A stretch of 64,000 nt of DNA. It comes from UMGS1498 sp900552335. GTDB taxonomy: Bacteria > Bacillota_I > Bacilli_A > RF39 > UBA660. The stretch is from the NCBI GenBank assembly GCA_902477075.1, contig CABSFU010000004.1, forward strand, positions 1-64,000, written 5' to 3'. The translations under genes and the position numbers were made by a program. Positions 60,074-64,000 of this stretch are shown piece by piece; position 1 is the stretch's first letter, and each line of letters starts with the position of its first letter. The notes under the pieces were generated by a model. The model was not told the origin of the DNA. It ran no database searches and worked only from the letters and a program-made list of their open reading frames with translations.

Positions 60074-60149
60074 CCTATACCTCCTGTTAAAACCAAGATA
60101 ATTACTAATAAAATTATACTATATTTTAGACAAATTTACTATATAGGCA

Positions 60150-60178
60150 TTGATTTATCCTAAAATTTATCATATAAT
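60150..60178 (+). promoter_or_regulatory. outward-facing promoter at the right end of element C
   Basis: TTGATT (60150-60155), 17 bases, TATAAT (60173-60178), pointing across the att junction into element D and its small gene. Confidence 0.7.
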
Positions 60179-60224
60179 TTATTTAACAAGTGAGGGATAT
60201 TTTTTTGATAAAAGGTTTAAAACC

Positions 60225-60254
60225 TTCCTATCAAATGCTCCAGATTGATAGGAA
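60225..60254. repeat. attP-like junction between elements C and D
   Basis: TTCCTATCA (60225-60233) and TGATAGGAA (60246-60254) flank a 12-base centre containing GCTCCA. The symmetric arms are what two abutting elements should produce (right half-site of C plus left half-site of D). Confidence 0.65.
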
Positions 60255-60286
60255 ACTCGGAAATTAACTTCTGAGAGTAATAAATG

Positions 60287-60311
60287 CTAACTAGAAATAG
60301 TTAGTTTTTTT
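60287..60311 (+). terminator. left-end terminator of element D
   Basis: CTAACTA (60287-60293) pairs with TAGTTAG (60298-60304) over a GAAA tetraloop region, followed by seven Ts; it ends 23 bases before the small gene. Confidence 0.8.
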
Positions 60312-60333
60312 GTTATGTAAAGGAGTTGATTAT

Positions 60334-60606
60334 ATGTTAAATATAGAAACAAAAGAATTAAAAATAAGTGATAAATTAAAAAGAAAAATTGAGATGATTG
60401 GAAGATTTACTAATACTACTCCAATTATAAATAATGGTTCAATTAAAAATATAACAGGTACAAATGTTGCTTATGTTATGCCACATATTATAGTTATTAA
60501 GAATAATAAATACCTAATGTTTGATGAATGTGATAATGTTTATGTAAATACATTTAAAAACAAAATAGTATTTAAAGATTTAGAAGATTATATAAATAGT
60601 CATTAA
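60334..60606 (+). CDS. small left-end protein of element D (unknown family)
   Basis: 90 residues, homologous to the copies in A, B and C: KLKRKIEMIGRF, TPIINNGSIKNI, TGTNVAYVMPHIIVIK and FKDLEDYI. ATG 60334 follows AAAGGAG. The gene lies after the left-end terminator with no room for a promoter in between, so it depends on read-through or on transcription entering from the left. Confidence 0.72.
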   Translation: MLNIETKELKISDKLKRKIEMIGRFTNTTPIINNGSIKNITGTNVAYVMPHIIVIKNNKYLMFDECDNVYVNTFKNKIVFKDLEDYINSH

Positions 60607-60642
60607 AAATCTTTTTAAATGTTAGACTTCGTAAAATTAACT

Positions 60643-60814
60643 TTAAAATGTCAAACAAGTGAGAGGTGTCTTTTAAAATATCTATATTTTAGACTACACT
60701 TTTCAAGCTTAAAGTGCCAAACATATGAGAAGCATATTTAAATTTTTTAAAATTTTAGACTTAACTTTTCTCATTTAAGATGCCAAACATATGAAAGGAG
60801 ATATTTAAAAAATA
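60643..60814 (+). repeat. 66-base tandem repeats in the leader of the element D recombinase
   Basis: Imperfect units start at 60643, 60709 and 60775 (TTAAAATG/TTAAAGTG/TTAAGATG followed by YCAAAC), and the second half of an earlier unit lies at 60601-60642. The last unit ends in the recombinase ribosome site and start codon. No attenuator hairpin like those of A and C is present. Confidence 0.75.
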
Positions 60815-62649
60815 TGAATAAAGAAAATAAAATAGCAGGTATTTACATTAGGGTCAGTACAGAGGATCAAGCTCGTGAAGGTTTTAGTTTAGGAGAACAA
60901 GAAGAAAGATTAAGAGAGTTTTGTAAGTTTAAACGATATGAAATATTTAAAGTTTATAAAGATGCAGGAATCAGTGCTAAAAGTGATAAACGGCCAGCAT
61001 ATCAAGAAATGCTTGAGGATATAAAAAGCAAGAATATTAATGTAATTGTAGCATTTAAACTTGATAGACTTACTAGAAGTGTTTATGATATTGAAAAATT
61101 AATGAAAATAGTTAATGATTTAGAGTGTGATATCGATTGTCTAGCTGATGAATCTAACACTACTACTTCAAATGGCAGAATGGTTATGAGAATTATGACT
61201 AGTGTAAGTCAAAATGAAATAGAAAAATGTTCTGAAAGAACTAAAGTCGGATTAGCAGGTGCAATTAAACAAGGACACTTGCCAAGTAGAACTACACTGG
61301 GTTATAAAAGAGAAAATAAAAAGTTAGTTCCCAATCCACTTACAAAAGATATTGTAGTGAGAGTTTTTGATTTATATTTAGAAGGTAAAAGTCACCAAAA
61401 AATAGCAAACATCTACAATAAAGAAAATGTTTTAGGTAAAACTTGGAGAGATTCTACTATTCAAAAGATATTATCTAATGAAATATATAAAGGTGATTAT
61501 ATTCATGGTAAAAGAACTAAACATCCAACATATTATGAAAATGTAGTTGAACCTTTAGTTAATAAAGATAAATGGGAATCTTGTCAATATCAAAAATTAA
61601 GAAATGCAAGACACTATGAAAGAACTTCAACATATCTTTTTACTAACAAATTAAAATGTTCTAAATGTGGTAATTATTTTGGTGGTAAAGCTAGTGTTAA
61701 AAAGAAACTTAATAAAAAGTATTACTACTATAAATGTAATCATTGTAAAATTAATTTAAAAGAAGATTCTATTGAAGATTTGATTCTTTTAGAACTATTA
61801 GCACTTGTTTATATAGATGACCTATTTAACGACTATTATACGCCTTTTATAAAGTCAAAACTTGATTATAATAAAATAGATTATAAAAAGGAATTAAAAG
61901 AACTAGATAAAGAAAAAGATAGGATTAAAACAGCATACATTAAAGGTATAGTTAAACTGGATGAATTTGATAATGAATTAAAACAAATAGAATATAAAAG
62001 ACAAGTACTAGAAAAACAAGAGCAAGATAGCAAACAATATGAAAATTTAAACTTTACTATGGATGATTTATTGCTTATTAAAGATAAAAAAGAAATAGAA
62101 GATTATCTTCACCCTGAAAATATAATTGATTTGTTTGTTCGTTGGAATTATTTAGATAAAACAAATAAACAAAAACTAATTTCTAAATATATTGATGACA
62201 TAGAAATAGAAAAGTTAGGTACAAAAATAGAAATAAAAAAATTAAATTTAAGAAACTCATTTTATTATGACTTAATTGATTATCATAATAATTATGACAC
62301 GCCGCTTGATTTATTTATGTTTATGGATGAGGATAAATTTCCCATACCTGTAGCACATAATGGTTTTAGAACTAGAATTGAAATAGAAAATTATGTTAAT
62401 AAATTAAAAGAAATGTATGATGTTAATTATTATGAAGTTATACCGAATAAAGATTTCACTAATTTATCATTTACACCTAAAAATGATATAGAAAAAATAA
62501 TAAGAATAATACCTATAAAAGATAATGATAAATTTAAAAGTAACAAATTAGAACTCGGAATAATCACTATTAATTTATCAAAAATAAAAAGCCCAGATGG
62601 AACACTGCTATATAAAAATATTTTTAAAACAAGTAAACTACCAACTTAA
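60814..62649 (+). CDS. large serine recombinase (integrase) of element D
   Basis: 611 residues, clearly related to the element A enzyme: IYIRVSTEDQAREGFS (Ser15), KLDRLTRSVYD, YIHGKRTKHPTYYENVVEPLV, a zinc ribbon CSKCGN...CNHC, a coiled coil (about 355-405) and the same extra C-terminal domain. The two share long identical stretches in the recombinase domain although their tRNA targets differ. It appears intact. AAAGGAG lies 14 bases before the ATG. Confidence 0.93.
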   Translation: MNKENKIAGIYIRVSTEDQAREGFSLGEQEERLREFCKFKRYEIFKVYKDAGISAKSDKRPAYQEMLEDIKSKNINVIVAFKLDRLTRSVYDIEKLMKIVNDLECDIDCLADESNTTTSNGRMVMRIMTSVSQNEIEKCSERTKVGLAGAIKQGHLPSRTTLGYKRENKKLVPNPLTKDIVVRVFDLYLEGKSHQKIANIYNKENVLGKTWRDSTIQKILSNEIYKGDYIHGKRTKHPTYYENVVEPLVNKDKWESCQYQKLRNARHYERTSTYLFTNKLKCSKCGNYFGGKASVKKKLNKKYYYYKCNHCKINLKEDSIEDLILLELLALVYIDDLFNDYYTPFIKSKLDYNKIDYKKELKELDKEKDRIKTAYIKGIVKLDEFDNELKQIEYKRQVLEKQEQDSKQYENLNFTMDDLLLIKDKKEIEDYLHPENIIDLFVRWNYLDKTNKQKLISKYIDDIEIEKLGTKIEIKKLNLRNSFYYDLIDYHNNYDTPLDLFMFMDEDKFPIPVAHNGFRTRIEIENYVNKLKEMYDVNYYEVIPNKDFTNLSFTPKNDIEKIIRIIPIKDNDKFKSNKLELGIITINLSKIKSPDGTLLYKNIFKTSKLPT

Positions 62650-62822
62650 TACTTGTTTTTTAATATAAATATTTATACTAATTTATATTATTATTTATAT
62701 TCTTGTTATATTAATTCTTTATATTATATTATTATATTATGTTAGACAAAAAATATAAATCTTATTCAAAATAAAAAGACTAGTTATATTTCAAACTAAT
62801 CTCATCAATAAATTGTAATTTA

Positions 62823-63365
62823 TTATTCTGATGGGCAATTATAATTTGTGTTTTTAAAGGTTGGTATTACTGTTACTATATCTTGTTCTTTCACACAATA
62901 ATATGTATCAATTAAAAATCCTTTATCTACATAACTATCACTATCATTTACATCTTTAACTCTCCAACTTATTATTGGACTGTTTTTAAATGCTACTGCT
63001 TGAATTGTGTCTAATAAAATAATTGAAAATATTGTAATAATTATCGTTAATAATATAATTAAGAACTTATTCTTTTTTACTTTTTCAATTTCTTTAACTG
63101 AATAATCAAGTGTATCAATTAAAATTTCTTCACTCTTTAAATCAATTTCTTCATCAATTTTTTCACCATTTAATATTTCCGTAACCGAAACGCCTAAAAT
63201 TTCACTTAATGGTTTCAATAATGATAAATCCATTAGTCCTAATCCTCTTTCCCACTTACTTACAGCATTTTTTGTTATGCCTAATTTTTCAGCAAGTTGT
63301 TCTTGAGTTAACTTTTTTTGCTTTCTTAATTCAGCAATAAATTTACCTATTTTTTCTTGATTCAT
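62823..63365 (-). CDS. XRE-family regulator with membrane helix
   Basis: 180 residues: an N-terminal helix-turn-helix (KLTQEQLAEKLGITKNAVSKWERGLGLMDLSLLKPLSEILGV) typical of Bacillota XRE regulators, a linker, one membrane helix (about 100-122) and a short extracytoplasmic tail with two Cys. It may sense an outside signal or sequester itself at the membrane. ATG 63365 follows GGAG; a TTG 15 bases upstream is less likely. Confidence 0.8.
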   Translation of the reverse strand: MNQEKIGKFIAELRKQKKLTQEQLAEKLGITKNAVSKWERGLGLMDLSLLKPLSEILGVSVTEILNGEKIDEEIDLKSEEILIDTLDYSVKEIEKVKKNKFLIILLTIIITIFSIILLDTIQAVAFKNSPIISWRVKDVNDSDSYVDKGFLIDTYYCVKEQDIVTVIPTFKNTNYNCPSE

Positions 63366-63517
63366 TTTATCACTCTCCAAGAATAATATATCAATTATTT
63401 GTTAAATATTAAACATACTATTAGTTCACTTTCAAATTACTATTTATCTGTCATTCTATATATAATTGTACCATAATTTCAACATATTTTGAAACTAAAT
63501 TTAAACATCCAAGATTT

Positions 63518-63550
63518 ATCCAACATTTCCAGTATATATCCAACAGTTGG
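63518..63550 (+). promoter_or_regulatory. possible operator repeats upstream of the XRE gene
   Basis: TATCCAACA occurs twice (about 63517 and 63537) and ends in the palindrome CCAACAGTTGG. A further perfect palindrome ATTTTGCA-AG-TGCAAAAT lies at 63633-63650. No gene is seen between 63366 and 63853. Confidence 0.35.
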
Positions 63551-63654
63551 AAGTAAAATAAAACCTCGCAAACCTTTTAATTAATTGATTTAAATAAAAA
63601 GTATGGTAGAATTCTTCCATATTTTTAACACAATTTTGCAAGTGCAAAATAAGA

Positions 63655-63712
63655 AATGATAGCACAACTATTCCTATATTTATATAGAATGAATTAGGGC
63701 AGTGCTATCATT
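63655..63712. repeat. inverted repeat near the right end of element D
   Basis: AATGATAGCAC (63655-63665) and GTGCTATCATT (63702-63712), perfect 11-base arms around a 36-base loop that holds a second short stem. A structured RNA or a protein-binding site is possible. Confidence 0.5.
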
Positions 63713-63768
63713 CCCTTTATCCTGCTTAATAATTATTAGTAATTTTTTATTAAATTTTAGTATTTTCA

Positions 63769-63777
63769 TGGTATACT
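63769..63777 (+). promoter_or_regulatory. outward-facing promoter-like site at the right end of element D
   Basis: TGGTATACT, an extended -10 (TATACT at 63772-63777), pointing across the right att site. The -35 is weak. Confidence 0.4.
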
Positions 63778-63847
63778 TATATTAGTTAGTAGTTTATTAC
63801 TACCTATAATTTAGATAATTAGAGGTTGTCCGACTTCAACCTTTATG

Positions 63848-63853
63848 GCTCCA
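63848..63853 (+). repeat. right att core of element D
   Basis: GCTCCA, third copy of the tRNA-Gly 3' end core; chromosomal sequence resumes after it. Confidence 0.6.
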
Positions 63854-63863
63854 ATTGAATTTT

Positions 63864-63894
63864 AAGAGCTTAATTTAGTTAAGACTCTTTTTTT
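63864..63894 (+). terminator. probable original terminator of tRNA-Gly, displaced
   Basis: AAGAGCTTAA pairs with TTAAGACTCTT (one bulge) and is followed by Ts. It begins 10 bases after the last GCTCCA. Before integration this would have been the terminator just downstream of tRNA-Gly. Confidence 0.6.
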
Positions 63895-63900
63895 ATTTTT

Positions 63901-63940
63901 ACCCGTCAGGAGTCTTGAAGGCTTTTCTAGATTCCATAAT
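63901..63940 (-). pseudogene. tRNA-Gly-like remnant
   Basis: Read on the minus strand, AGCCTTCAAGACTCCTGACG resembles the anticodon arm and variable region of the tRNA-Gly at 41365 (one deletion and one insertion). No complete cloverleaf can be formed. It may be a decayed tRNA copy or chance similarity. Confidence 0.3.
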
Positions 63941-64000
63941 GATAAAAATAGGTTAATTGATTACAATAAAAAGAATAAGTTTGATATCTTATCTTTTTTT

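Larger units (their letters stand above)
41433..60242 (+). mobile_element. element C: LSR-type mobilizable element at tRNA-Gly, interrupted by element E
   Basis: 18.8 kb between GCTCCA at 41433 and 60237; about 8.4 kb without the inserted element E. It holds two left-end terminators, the small protein, a leader with attenuator, the split recombinase, a DUF2268-like gene, a NUDIX pseudogene, an intact MobV relaxase and a four-gene minus-strand cargo operon. Because its own recombinase is split, excision now needs E to leave first or another LSR to act. Confidence 0.7.
60237..63853 (+). mobile_element. element D: small LSR element stacked on element C
   Basis: 3.6 kb between GCTCCA at 60237 and 63848. 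It contains the left-end terminator, small protein, a repeat-rich leader, an intact LSR, an XRE membrane protein on the other strand and an outward promoter at the right end. No relaxase. Its LSR may now serve element C, whose own is split. Confidence 0.7.

Noticed and set aside
60643..60814. CRISPR array
   Set aside because: The 66-base units are contiguous, degenerate and lack unique spacers; no cas gene is present.
24085..63853. Prophage
   Set aside because: No terminase, portal, capsid, tail, holin or lysin is seen among all products between the two tRNA sites; the content is recombinases, relaxases, replication and cargo genes.

Overview
The window is AT-rich DNA (about 30% GC by eye) from a low-GC Bacillota bacterium, most likely an anaerobic, spore-forming gut-type member of the Bacilli or Erysipelotrichia-like lineages. 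Sporulation genes (spoIIGA-sigE plus tiny YjcZ-like peptides), strong Shine-Dalgarno sites, B. subtilis-like core synteny (rpsO-pnp; trhP1-trhP2-greA-tig) and an OLE RNA support this. The species cannot be named from the sequence. TAA, TAG and TGA all act as stops.

Region 1 (1-24010) is chromosomal core. It holds the end of a cysteine-rich surface protein, recX, a PrsA-like foldase, two sporulation micro-proteins, spoIIGA-sigE, two unknown proteins, a large structured RNA that I read as OLE RNA followed by its membrane partner OapA, a pilin-like coiled-coil protein, ssb, lspA-rluD, tspO, a rhomboid protease, a YerB lipoprotein, rpsO-pnp, dinB, the two U32 tRNA-hydroxylation genes, greA, tig and an HD-domain gene.

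Region 2 (24015-34930) is a tRNA-Arg(CCT) gene with two serine-recombinase-type elements stacked at its 3' end. Element A carries a small unknown protein, a large serine recombinase (LSR), an oriT-like site with a broken MobV relaxase, and a coupled RtcB-like / histidine phosphatase / metallo-beta-lactamase-fold operon. Element B has lost its LSR and has a nonsense-mutated copy of the small protein. Its cargo is an AraC regulator, GNAT, a class-I glutamine amidotransferase-like hydrolase, a nitroreductase and a transglutaminase-like protein.

Region 3 (34931-41363) is chromosome again: a HipA-like protein, then a MarR regulator with a heterodimeric ABC exporter and a DUF308 membrane protein.

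Region 4 (41365-63853) is a tRNA-Gly(TCC) gene with two stacked elements, C and D. A third, unrelated element, E (10.4 kb), has inserted exactly at the catalytic-serine codon of element C's LSR. E's own LSR att site can be rebuilt as a perfectly symmetric 13-9-AC-9-13 sequence. E looks like a small replicon: Rep-like protein, DnaB-like helicase, excisionase-like protein, XRE repressor, unknown proteins. Two of its genes seem to start at ATC. D carries a small protein, an LSR and an XRE membrane protein. The displaced native terminator of tRNA-Gly lies at 63864-63894, followed by a tRNA-like remnant.

Common design of A-D: att core at the tRNA 3' end, then a terminator hairpin, then a roughly 90-aa protein of one unknown family with little room for its own promoter, then the LSR behind a leader (with an attenuator-like terminator in A and C). 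Each right end carries a promoter-like sequence pointing out across the att site, so the small protein may be transcribed only from the circular form, from tandem copies, or by read-through from the tRNA promoter.
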